Source: Stagonosporopsis chrysanthemi
Taxonomy: Eukaryota; Ascomycota; Dothideomycetes; Pleosporales; Didymellaceae
DNA: 64,000 bases
Direction: 5' to 3'
NCBI GenBank assembly: GCA_022560025.1
Contig: JAFISE010000170.1
Span: 1 to 64,000, forward strand
Part shown: in pieces, positions 53,935-63,800 of the stretch
Layout of the letters: every line of letters begins with the position of its first letter
Numbering within the stretch: position 1 is the stretch's first letter
The notes under the pieces: model-generated
Database searches by the model: none
Seen by the model: only the letters and a program-made list of their open reading frames with translations
What the model was told of the DNA's origin: nothing
Translations under genes and position numbers: made by a program

Positions 53935-55656
53935 ATGAGCACTCCACGGAGGCAGACCCGGCAGCGACTGCGCATTGCGTGTGACCCCTGTCGAGACCGG
54001 AAGAGGAAATGCGATGGAAGTCGACCATGCAACATGTGCCTTGGCTATGGGTACGAGTGCTCATATCGTTCAACGCCTCGTTGTCGAAGAAGCCAAGTTA
54101 GCACTAGTCGATCCCAGACTGCAATCTTGGAAGAAAGGAGTCCAGTAACGCCTGCACCTGCGACGTCTCGGCAAACGGAACAACGGCGGCAGTACAACGA
54201 GAATCCAACGCGACAGCGAGAGCAGCCTGAAGCATTGCTCGAGGAAGTGCAAGATGTGCAAACCAGATATCTTCGACCTGATCAGTTGAACTCGGGTGCA
54301 GCCTTTGTGAGGCTCTTCACAACAACACTCGAGTCCAATCAAAGTGTTTCTCCAATGCGAATGATAGCATGGAACCTGTTTCTGGGGGAAAGGCAGAACG
54401 CAGCTGTCCTGCATCTTGACTCCATCACAGATCTGCTTACTGAAGCTGAGATGCAGAATTTGGCTTCCATTTATTTCGCGAAATTTCACCCCTGCTATGG
54501 ATTTGTTGACAGCCTCATGCTCTTCCGCAGCATATCCGGCACATGGAGCGGACAGGATCGATCAGACCAACAAGATGCCATGTTGTGTGGTGTTGCCGCC
54601 ATGGGCAGTCTCTTCTCAGGTACACAAGACTTATTGACCGAGCAGCATCTCGTCGCGCTTGCAAAGCGCCTGCTCGATCCTTCGTGTGCGGGTGCCCCGT
54701 CTTTGCGTCTATCTACTGCGTGGTTGTTGCGCACGGTCTATCTGAGGCTCACTGCAAGACCAGAGGAGGCATGGCAAGCGAGTTGCACAACGCTCCATGT
54801 CATAGCAGCAACAGACTTCACACGCAATATTGGCGCAAATAGCCTTTCGCTTCCAGACGAAACTCGGGATATTCCTGACATTCGAAGAAGCCTCATAGGA
54901 GTAGCGCAGCACCTCAACATCTGGCTGTCCTACGATCTTGGTCGTAGCCGAGTGGTGCTGCCAAATCTAGACGCGTTTCCGCTTAGTCTGGTACCAGGGG
55001 AATATACCGCAGAGTTACTAGGTCTTCTTCCCTACTCTGAGGTGTTGGACCCAGCCAACAAACTGAGTTTGGAAAGTTTACTCGCCACACTTGTAGAGGT
55101 TCTCGACCGAACTCACAAAGAGCCGCCCTCTGTCCTGGCACAATGCAACCTGACGCTCTGCATCTACCGAAGACTCCATTCTTCCAGTCTGAATGTCATA
55201 GAAGATGTCAAACAAAAAGTCTTCAATCAGATGAGAAAGTCAATCCAGGCTGTTCACTCGGCGATCGATCAAGGCCTTCCATGGCACCACGTTGCCAACA
55301 TGCCGTTCCAGATTCTTTGTTTACTACTCTATATGGACACCGTTCAGTCGTTCGCGATCCTTGGCGAGTCTCTATCGTGCATAGCCGCTGTGGACAATGC
55401 GTACCAAACCGAAGCAACACGAGAAGCAGCAACTGCTGCGACGACGCTTGTACAGCTGCATCGCAAGCGCAGAGAAGCCGAGATTCAAAATCATACCAAT
55501 ATGCTGAGTTTGTACCCGTTGTCAGATCCCCAGGTTCATGAAACGCAGGGATATTTCCTGAGTGCAGACGTGCTGCAAGATTCGTGGTGGTTCAACCAGT
55601 TCATGGCTCAGTCAAATTGTCTGGGCTCTGCTGGAGACCTGCCGTCAATGGTTTAA
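53935..55656 (+). CDS. Zn2Cys6 transcription factor
   Basis: A single exon of 573 residues. The zinc cluster is complete: Cys16, 19, 26, 32, 35 and 42 (C-x2-C-x6-C-x5-C-x2-C-x6-C) after a basic N-terminus, followed by a Gln/Arg-rich linker. The middle has the features of the fungal-specific regulatory domain: A-S-I-Y-F-A-K-F-H-P-C-Y-G-F-V-D, then A-W-L-L-R-T-V-Y-L-R-L and R-S-L-I-G-V-A-Q-H-L-N-I-W-L-S-Y-D-L-G-R. This is a nuclear DNA-binding regulator. Its target is unknown, but a nitronate monooxygenase gene follows 338 bp downstream on the same strand, which is a likely candidate for control. Confidence 0.9.
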   Translation: MSTPRRQTRQRLRIACDPCRDRKRKCDGSRPCNMCLGYGYECSYRSTPRCRRSQVSTSRSQTAILEERSPVTPAPATSRQTEQRRQYNENPTRQREQPEALLEEVQDVQTRYLRPDQLNSGAAFVRLFTTTLESNQSVSPMRMIAWNLFLGERQNAAVLHLDSITDLLTEAEMQNLASIYFAKFHPCYGFVDSLMLFRSISGTWSGQDRSDQQDAMLCGVAAMGSLFSGTQDLLTEQHLVALAKRLLDPSCAGAPSLRLSTAWLLRTVYLRLTARPEEAWQASCTTLHVIAATDFTRNIGANSLSLPDETRDIPDIRRSLIGVAQHLNIWLSYDLGRSRVVLPNLDAFPLSLVPGEYTAELLGLLPYSEVLDPANKLSLESLLATLVEVLDRTHKEPPSVLAQCNLTLCIYRRLHSSSLNVIEDVKQKVFNQMRKSIQAVHSAIDQGLPWHHVANMPFQILCLLLYMDTVQSFAILGESLSCIAAVDNAYQTEATREAATAATTLVQLHRKRREAEIQNHTNMLSLYPLSDPQVHETQGYFLSADVLQDSWWFNQFMAQSNCLGSAGDLPSMV

Positions 55657-55994
55657 GTGTGACGCGAATATGCGATCAATGCAGGCCCCAACTGGGCTGT
55701 CTCCAATACCTATACCATCTTTGATGGCTTATTTGTGAGGTGCAATTTAATTGTCTCGTCGCAACGCTATTATGCGCGGTTTTAGCGGATGTACGGCAAT
55801 GACGGATGTGCGGATGCTCGGGTGCTGCAACCGGCCGGAACTGTTTCCTAAAGGCCGCTCATTGACGTTCCCGATCTTGGCTTTACCCTGCCGACGTAAC
55901 ACCTGATAATCCTGAGCTGATATTCAAACAAGATTCATTCACAACGTATGGGAAGCACTCGACATATTTCGACAAAATCTAACAGGTGGAACAG
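55657..55994. other. Spacer between transcription factor and nitronate monooxygenase genes
   Basis: 338 bases holding the 3' end of one gene and the promoter of the next. A CGGATGTACGGCAATGACGGATG stretch cut here as CGGATG...CGGATG (about 55788-55810) carries CGG triplets of the kind zinc-cluster proteins bind; a further CCGGCCGG lies near 55831. Confidence 0.35.
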
Positions 55995-57083
55995 ATGAAC
56001 TCTGTCATGGCACCGCTGCGCAACAATGTTGCAAGGCGTCTGTCCAACAAATTCCCATGGCTTGCTGCGCCATTCATTGTCGCTGCCCCCATGCGAGTCA
56101 TGTCTGGCCCTGAACTCGCTCTCGCTGTCTCAAGTGCCGGAGGTTTAGGGTTCATCGGCCCCGGCGTAAAGCCCGGAGATACTGCTATCGATCTCGCAAA
56201 AGCTAGAAAGCTGCTCGGTGCCAAGACAAGCAAGCCATGGAAGCCATATGCTGCTCATAATGGATTGCCTGTGGGAGTAGGATTTCAGCTCTGGAACGGG
56301 GATCTCCACTCCGCTATTCAAGCCGTACGTGACTACCGGCCTTCTGCGGCATGGCTCTTTGCGCCTCGCAATGGACAGCAGGAACTGGACGAGTGGACTG
56401 ATGCTCTACGACAAGCTTACCCTGACATTGACATTTGGATACAAGTGGGGACTCTTCAAGAATCTCAAGATGTTGTAAACAGTCGCTCACGTGCGGACGT
56501 TCTTGTGATCCAGGGAGCAGAAGCCGGAGGCCATGGTACAGCAATTGGTGGGATGGGACTCATGTCGCTGCTACCCGAAGTCTTGGATGCCATTTCCCAA
56601 ACTGGGATTGCCCTCTTCGCCGCTGGAGGAATAGCAGATGGTAGAGGTATGACTGCTGCTCTTGCACTAGGTGCTGATGGTGTCGCGCTGGGGACTCGCT
56701 TCTTAGCTTCAACGGAGGCTCGCATCAGCAAAGGCTATCAGAACGAGATTGTACGTGCGGTCGATGGAGCTAAACACACGGCCCGAACTACTCTTTACAA
56801 TCAGCTCAGAGGGACCAATGGATGGCCAGAACAGTACAGCCCGCGCGGCATTGTCAACAAGAGCTGGCATGAGCATCAGGCAGGCGTCCCATTCGACGAA
56901 CTGAAGCGTCTCCATGACGATGCAGCAGAGGCCGGAGATAGCGGATGGGGTCCGAACGGTAGGCTAGCCACGTATGCTGGCGCTGCGATAGGTCTTGTGC
57001 ATGGAGTAGAGCCAGCCGGCGTGCTTGTGGAGCGATTGCGCGCAGAGACGAGAGCTATCAGCCAGCGCCTCTCGATATTGTAG
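55995..57083 (+). CDS. Nitronate monooxygenase (2-nitropropane dioxygenase type)
   Basis: A single exon; the first ATG of the open frame is at 55995, giving 362 residues. The enzyme is an FMN-dependent TIM-barrel protein that oxidises alkyl nitronates. The sequence shows A-A-P-M near residue 34, S-A-G-G-L-G-F-I-G, Q-G-A-E-A-G-G-H-G at about 173-181 (the segment with the active-site His), A-A-G-G-I-A-D-G-R-G at about 209-218 and G-A-D-G-V-A-L-G-T-R-F at about 226-236, the flavin-phosphate site. The frame is intact and length is normal. Likely role: detoxification of propionate-3-nitronate or similar compounds. Its neighbour upstream is a zinc-cluster regulator. Confidence 0.92.
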   Translation: MNSVMAPLRNNVARRLSNKFPWLAAPFIVAAPMRVMSGPELALAVSSAGGLGFIGPGVKPGDTAIDLAKARKLLGAKTSKPWKPYAAHNGLPVGVGFQLWNGDLHSAIQAVRDYRPSAAWLFAPRNGQQELDEWTDALRQAYPDIDIWIQVGTLQESQDVVNSRSRADVLVIQGAEAGGHGTAIGGMGLMSLLPEVLDAISQTGIALFAAGGIADGRGMTAALALGADGVALGTRFLASTEARISKGYQNEIVRAVDGAKHTARTTLYNQLRGTNGWPEQYSPRGIVNKSWHEHQAGVPFDELKRLHDDAAEAGDSGWGPNGRLATYAGAAIGLVHGVEPAGVLVERLRAETRAISQRLSIL

Positions 57084-57523
57084 TAATTGAATCTTCTGGT
57101 CAGGCTCATGTGGGTTTCATCAAGACAGGCTTGCATTCAGCGAAATCTTTGGCAAGTATGGCTGGAAGTCGATCTCACGCGCAGAAAGCGCTGCCCGCAA
57201 GCCGGGAACGGACGCAACGACGCAATGCAGTGTGCGAACCTTCAGAGCTTGCGTCTTCTAGTCCTGATACTTTATGACACGTCAAACTTTGAACCGGGTT
57301 CTGTGGACGACTGTGAGAGATAATGATCGAAGAGCTCATGACATAGTTGGCGGGAAAGCGTCAGCGAGCAAGTGAAAAGTTTTGATCACATGACATCATG
57401 TTAACATGTGCTATTGTTAGGCCAGTGGCAGGCACTTGGAAAGAATGAGCAACGGAGATTGCCAGGCTGAAGGTTTCATTGTTTTTCGACCATCAGGTCA
57501 AACGTGTGCTAGAAAACACGCGG
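57084..57523. other. Intergenic between converging genes
   Basis: Includes a 12-bp perfect palindrome CATGTTAACATG at 57397-57408. No gene recognised. Confidence 0.45.
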
Positions 57524-58144
57524 CTAATTCGGGTCAAAGAGCGAAGAAACAAAGCAAACTTCCAAGTTTGGTCTTCCCGTCAGACTTCGCAGATGGTTTG
57601 CGACCTCATCTTCTCGCATCGGGGCCACCTCGCCTTTCACCGTCACACGCTCAATCGCGCTGAACCGCGACTTGACCCCATGGAAGCGAAACCCGATGCG
57701 ACTGGACAGCGATGAAATTGTCAGTGAGCGAATACTGGCGCATTTCTCGAGTCCTATTGCATTTGCGACGTAACGAGGGTTATAAGCTTCGGTCATGTCG
57801 AGGTGTGTATAATCGTGTACACGGGCAATCGTCTCGTAATACAGCTGACTGCAGACTCTCGGAAGCGCTGAAACATGGACTAATTCCTTGACTAGTGCGC
57901 CCTCTAATGCACACTTTACTGGCGCCATATATACATAAGCTGTGTCAAAGACACGACTGTAGATCATGTCGCGAAGCTCCGGCGGAAGTCGCAGAAGTGG
58001 TGAACATGTACTATTCTCTTCAGTAGGTGTCTCATAGGCATTGTGTTGTTCGCGCTCAACTTGTTTGGGGCTATCATCGCAGATATGATGTTTCAATGGC
58101 TCTGCGAGGGTAGCATCTCTCCTTCTTGACTGTGCAACGATCAT
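57524..58144 (-). CDS. 2EXR/F-box-like protein (paralogue 4)
   Basis: A single exon of 206 residues from the ATG at 58144. The core reads C-S-P-L-L-R-L-P-P-E-L-R-D-M-I-Y-S-R-V-F-D-T-A, then R-V-C-S-Q-L-Y-Y-E-T and, at the end, R-P-N-L-E-V-C-F. Unlike the three spliced paralogues there is no splice site before the motif; the segment E-Q-H-N-A-Y-E lines up with the exon-1 end of paralogue 1 (Q-E-H-N-A-V), as if the intron had been lost or retained in frame. Function unknown. Confidence 0.75.
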   Translation of the reverse strand: MIVAQSRRRDATLAEPLKHHICDDSPKQVEREQHNAYETPTEENSTCSPLLRLPPELRDMIYSRVFDTAYVYMAPVKCALEGALVKELVHVSALPRVCSQLYYETIARVHDYTHLDMTEAYNPRYVANAIGLEKCASIRSLTISSLSSRIGFRFHGVKSRFSAIERVTVKGEVAPMREDEVANHLRSLTGRPNLEVCFVSSLFDPN

Positions 58145-58676
58145 TGTGGTAGTTGGTGGTGGAGTTAGTCCTCGGGAGTATCCTGGGTCAGATCGTGATC
58201 CTGATGTACGGACATCGAGCTGAGATGAAATAGGAGCTTCATTCCGTGATCAGCCAAGAAACCTTTCACTGTGCCTCGAAACAACAGACATCTCCTGTGA
58301 TCGCTTTCATGGCGAATCTCGCAGTGAAAGCGAAAAGAAAGCATTCTCGGTGATGGCAACATTGAATGCTATCATCAATGCCAGGGTTTGGGACTTCACT
58401 AATTGCATGTGCTATGATAGGATTGTAATTCGTTTTTTACGTGTCAAGTTCCTGCTCCTTGAGATGTTACCAGTGAGATCTGGGAAGGAAGCCACTTATG
58501 GTATCTGCTGGTGGCATTGTACAGGTACGCACAACTTGACATTTACAGTGATCGATCCTCCACTGTGTCAACGATAAATTCAAGTTTCGCAGCGTGTTTA
58601 GAGCTGTAACAGGGGTAGCTATCGTACATATTCACATTTTGGCCCATGCGTTGTCAATGAGATTCTGAAGGTTAGG
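58145..58676. other. Intergenic between two 2EXR-like genes
   Basis: About 530 bases with no recognised gene and no GTGAAG repeat. Confidence 0.45.
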
Positions 58677-59336
58677 CTATAGTATGTCCCTCCTCGATCG
58701 AGTGATGATCTTCCACTCCACAAGTAGTTTCATCTGCCCGAAACTTGCGCGAAGTTTCATCTCGACGTCCTGACTGTGCGGTGAGCCAAATCTGCGGGGG
58801 TGTCTGATCAGCAAGACCACGCACGAGATGCTCGGAAACAACTCGCCAATGCCATGCTTTCCTCCCCAATTTTCTATGTCCGAGCGCGAAGTATCATATT
58901 CCGCTCCGCGGAGAGCACCTTCTTCCAAAGTGAGAGTCTGGATTCGATAGCATTTGACATTTTCCGTCAGGTACCTCAGTGTCTGGAGCGGCGCCCCAGC
59001 CTTCATGTACAATGTATCGTAGTCGTCAATCATGGATCCCATCTCGTGATATGTTTGCCGACAAGTGTGCTTCAGAGGCGCCCCATTTTTCACCAAACGC
59101 CTTGAATCGGAGAGTCGATGGCCGACATAGGTAATGATGACGGTATCGCAAACGAGCGCATAGATCCTGTTGCGTACCTCTGGTGGCAGCCGCAAGAATT
59201 TCCATTTGGTATGATTCGTGCAAGAGCTGTATGCATCAGCAGTCCGAATGAAGTAATAATCCCTGTGCTACACTCACACATGGTCACGTGAGATGTGCAG
59301 CAAGTCGTAAATGTCGTTGATCTCGTGAACAGACAT
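58677..59336 (-). CDS. 2EXR/F-box-like protein (paralogue 5)
   Basis: Exon 1 59336-59278, intron GTGAGT...TACAG (59227-59277, phase 2), exon 2 59226-58677, giving 202 residues. The join reads S-C-T-N-H-T-K-W-K-F-L-R-L-P-P-E-V-R-N-R-I-Y, placing the intron 11 codons before the motif as in paralogues 1 and 2. Later: K-H-T-C-R-Q-T-Y-H-E-M, the second conserved block, and S-I-S-C-V-V-L-L. The extreme C-terminus (W-K-I-I-T-R-S-R-R) differs from the others. Function unknown. Confidence 0.73.
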
Positions 59337-60170
59337 CGTGTAGTCGGAAGGTTCGACCTTTGGAGCACGGCACACGGCAAAGGAAGAAAGCGTCCTTCTG
59401 CGCAGTCGTCGTTTTTGCGAGAGCTGGGAGTGTCAAGCTCATTGTTCGGCATTTGTTCTGGACCCTTGCGACCGTTCCATGTTTTCACTCGCTGCAAGGG
59501 TGTCCACCAATTATTCAATCAAAGTGCGACAGATCTCAATGACTTCAGATAGGAAACTTCGGCCAAGCTAAGAATTGACCTTAACCCCTGTGTCTTTCTG
59601 CTGGGAATTGTATACATGCTGCCGAGCTATTCGAACAGAAGCTCCACGCTCTGAGGCACAACGTACTTCAAAGAGTTTCCCGGAACAGCCTGGAAAACCC
59701 TATTCTAACATTTCAATCCGAAAGACATCATGTGGTCTATCATGAATCACGGTGACAGTCACTCATATGAGCGTCCAGATCTTTCCGCAGACACATAGAG
59801 TACCAGGATCCTGGACCGACTATGCACGTCTGCGAGCGATTGAGAGCAAATACGACATGTCAAAGTTTCTAGTCAGCAGGCCTCGGAATTATGCTATCGA
59901 TGAATCTCTTGAAATTGACCAGGGTCGCGTACAGATACGAAGAAAGGAAGGGCGCGAGAGCAGTCATTGGTAATTTCCCAGATTTCATTCTTTGGATTCG
60001 AGAGTCTGAACCATATAGCGACGGAAGATCTTAACGAAAGACCCGACCGATTTCGACACCAAGTCCTGCCTCAAGCCTCCAATCCGATGCTGCACCAACT
60101 TTGTCCGACAGTAACTGAAGTTGGCTGACGTCTCACCCAAAGTGGTAACAGCAGTTCTTCCGGGAGCTCC
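59337..60170. other. Intergenic
   Basis: Short plus frames (for example 59752-59973) match nothing. No other feature seen. Confidence 0.45.
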
Positions 60171-60623
60171 TCAGCGAAACACCACTTTCAGGTTAGGCTT
60201 GTCGAAGAACTTCCTTACCAGCTTTCGCAAGTTGTCCTTGGTCTCGTATTTGTACGCTGGAATTACACCAGAAAGTCCAAGAGGAACCACCACGCGCTCA
60301 ATGCTCGGGAACAGGCCCTTCACCCGTTGCGCATCACTCCAATCATGCCAATGACCATAAACGACGTAACCGGGCGGGAGGGCAGGGACCACCATGCTGA
60401 CCATGATTTTGTCAAACTCGGACTTGCCCAGCTGGATTGTCAGTAGCTCAGCGCATTTTCCTCTACCCACCAAAGCGGAGAGATGCTCGAGGTTGATGTG
60501 GTAGTCGAAAATAAGAGCATTGAAGGTGTTGATGACGGGTGCGACCTCAGTGAATGTCTGTCGGCAAGTCAAGGCCAGCTCGGTACCACTTCGTTTGACA
60601 AATCCATAGCGGTCCTCGCGGGA
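60171..60623 (-). pseudogene. 2EXR-like gene truncated by the copia insertion
   Basis: The minus frame runs out of the LTR into E-D-R-Y-G-F-V-K-R, then L-A-L-T-C-R-Q-T-F-T-E-V-A-P-V-I-N, the second conserved block of the family, F-P-S-I-E-R-V-V-V-P, and ends P-N-L-K-V-V-F-R-stop, the usual ending. The N-terminal part with the L-P-x-E-L-R motif is absent and should lie beyond the 5' end of the element, outside the window. The cut is exactly at the LTR edge (60623/60624), so the retrotransposon split the gene. Confidence 0.8.
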
Positions 60624-60811
60624 TGTCGCAGTGAGTGCAAGCAGTGCAGGAAGATTTGAGGATTGAACTGAGGTTGTATTGTGCGAAGCTACGAACAGTA
60701 TGTATACATGGGTAGCTGTAAACAACGCTAGTGCAGGATAGGGAGCTGCATCTCAACAAAAGTGAGGCGCAGGTTGCCCATGAGGCAAGGGAGACTCCAA
60801 ATCGTGACACA
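60624..60811 (-). repeat. 3' LTR of the right copia element (188 bp)
   Basis: On the minus strand it begins TGTGTCACG after a run of six G (plus 60812-60817) and ends GCGACA. It matches the left LTR over 188 bp with about five transitions. The adjacent five bases on the minus strand, TCCCG, should be the target duplication to look for at the off-window 5' end. Confidence 0.9.
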
Positions 60812-63800
60812 CCCCCCAGCTGGCGTCGAGTCGTGGGCAGGGAGTCAAGGACAGCTGATCAGTGCATATAGAGTCCGTCAAGATCGTCTCCATCAGTCAG
60901 ACGTAGGTCCTTTAGGCGCTTGCTAATATCAACAAAGTTAAGTTGGCAGATAAACTCTTTAAATTTCTGCTTTAGTAGTATTTTCGTGAGTCCGTTGGCA
61001 GGCATACAATCAGTAGGTACCCATTTGACGTTGATGCGTGAGGCAGTGACCTCCTGTCAAATCCAGAGCTGGTGGATGTCAACGTGCTTGATCTTTGTGT
61101 GAAGCTTGTTGTGCTCCTTAGTGACAATCCCAACAGTCTGCTGGTTATCGCACCAGATTGTAGGCGTACAGTCGAGTGTGAGGTTGATGCTAGCAAAGAA
61201 GCGCATCCACTCTTCCATCTGTGAGGCTGCGAGGGAGAGCAAGAGAAGTTTAGATTCTGTAGTTGATTTTGTGACTGTGCGCTGTACAGTTGACTTCTAG
61301 TCAATTATAAGTCCTCCAAACTTAAAGGCGTAGCCTTGAGAGCTCTAGTGAGTCTTAGGCTCGTCAGCATACGAGGCATCAGAAGATCCAAAGAAGAGAG
61401 GATCGCGGTATGTCAGATCGTCAGAGAGATACTTGGCCATGTCCTGCGCGCTGGCAGAGGCCTTAAGAGCGAGAGCTTTCGTGCTGAGCAGGTAGCGCCA
61501 GGTCTAGCGGATCTTCAAGACGTGAGACTGTCCTGGGTTAGTAAGGTGGCAGGCAAAGACGACGTGCGTACAGGCAACGTCAGGCCTTCCCCAGACAGCA
61601 ATGTATGCAAGAGAGCTAACTAGCTGCTAGTAGAGCTTAGTTTGAGCAGCTTCAGGCTTCTTAGTAGACTGTGGCAGCCAGTTCTCTGTCAGTGGGACGT
61701 CTAGAGCCTTGCCCACAGTCTTAATATTGAATTAAGCGCACACCTTGTCAATAAAAGCGTCTTGGACTAGCCAAGTCTTGTGCAGAGCTCAATCGCGGAC
61801 AATGCGGATACTAAGAAACCAGGTAAGGTCTCCTATAGCTTTGATATTGTATAGGTTCACGAGATCCTTCTTAAAGGACCTGTGGAGGTAGGTGTTTAAT
61901 TGGTAGAACGCTATAACAATATTGTTGACGTAAACAAACAGGATAAGCCAGCGGCTTGTGTACAGGCATGGGAAGCTGTCAACTGGCTTCAGACCCAGCT
62001 TGATAAGCTGTCGACGTAGCTTATTGTACCATAGGATTAGTGACTCCTTGAGTCTGTACAGGGCGCAGAGTACCAGCATAACCTCGCCTTTAGTATAGCA
62101 GAAGGCCTCAGGTGTTTCAGCGTATAGCTTGCGATCAATCTCAGCGTTCAGGAATGCAGTAGGGACGTCGTACTGCTTCAGCTCTAGATTGAAGTAGTTG
62201 GCAATTGCAATAAGAGCGCGAAAGTTTTGGATAGCAAGTGTAGCAGCGTACGTGTTGTCTATTGGGGCCTGCAGGTCTCCTCAAACGACGAGTCGAGCCT
62301 TAAAACGGGAGAGATATCTATCTTTATTTGTCTTGTAATTAAAGACCTACATTAGCAGCAGCACCTCACTGTCTGCAGTAGCCTTTGATTACTTTGTGCG
62401 TCTAAAGACGCCTTTGGCGCGTAGGTCTTGCCATTCAATCTCTATAGCACGTCGAAATTGACTGCCATGTATGTGTGTATCTAGCTGGCTCACTGACTTT
62501 GGCAGAGGCGGCAGCTGTGATTAATGGATTCGTGGTACTTTACTAGTGGAGGTCCTGGCGGAGTGAATCTTAGTTGAGAACGCTCGCAGGTAATTAAAGA
62601 GAGGTTCAGGTCCTAGCCTTGTAGCGTAGGACTGGATGGCAAAATTGTTCAGAACTTTCTGTTTTCGATTGCGTTTGCCTGAGATGATCAGGTTGGTGTC
62701 AGTTGGATTGAGATTGACGTCCTGTGGAGCTTTCTCGCCTCGTTGGCAATAGCCCTCAGGTACTATCTGGGCTAAGTCCTCCTTAGAGGGTCTAGGAGTT
62801 GGCAGCTGTTGCTGGTTTAATTCAGGTGCGTTGTTAGCCATCTTACCCCCCAACTGGGAGCCTCCAGCTCTCGGAGCTGAGGTCACAGGTGCTGTTTGGC
62901 GGCTACGCTGACGAGTGGTCAACAGGTCTTCGATGCTGATATCGTCGTCTTGTGGCATTTCTGGATATTCGAGTAGCTTGATCACCTCCTCAATCACTGG
63001 CGTAGAGGCGTAGCCATCTATTCCATCAAAGAAAAGCGTAGGTTTGAATACGACGTTGCGTGTGACGACAACAGTATCCTTTGTAGGCAGCTATATGCGG
63101 AAGATGTTGGTGCCTTAGTAGCCAACCAGGTGGCCGATAAGAGTGCGCGATTCAAGCTTGTCGGCAGCTCTCAGGTCGCGATTGTAGACGTAGGCGCGAC
63201 AGCCGATAGGTCTCATATGAGCGACGAGTGGCTTTCGTCCCCATACGATCTTATACAGTGTCTTCCAACCTAGTGCTTTAGTAGGCGTGCGATTGAGGAT
63301 GTACGCGGCAGTGCGATACATCTCATGCGATAGGTCTTTGGGCAGGTTAGCGTGTATGCGCATAGCGCGAGCTCGCTGTGTGAGGACTCCGCCTGCGCGT
63401 TCAATGAGTCTATTTGGCTCCTTTGTACCAGGTGGAGCTGGCTCATACAGCATTCCCAGCTCTTCTGTTGTATCAATCAGATCATTGCTAAATCCTTTCT
63501 CGTTGTCGCATCAAATAGCGACTACGTCAGCGTTGTACACGCGCTGGATCTTGCAAATCAAAGCCATAAACCAGCGTGTGAGAGTCGGCTTGTCCTTTTG
63601 CCTGATTGTGGCTATCTCGTGCCATTTTGAGTGCTCGTCTATAGAGTGTAGGGCGTACTTAGTACTATTGATACACTTGTCGCCTACAGGGACAATGTAG
63701 ATAAGATCTATCGCAATTCGATAGAACGATCGTTATGCGCGGCTCTTAGCTGGGCGTCTTGAGATGATGTGAGTCATTCGAGCTTCGATACATGTCTGGC

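Noticed and set aside
53935..57083. Secondary-metabolite cluster
   Set aside because: A regulator and a nitronate monooxygenase are present, but no PKS, NRPS, terpene synthase or P450 lies nearby.
60547..60810. Minus frame covering the copia LTR
   Set aside because: Lies wholly in the LTR and its edge; not a gene. Its tail into the 2EXR-like fragment is a chance fusion.
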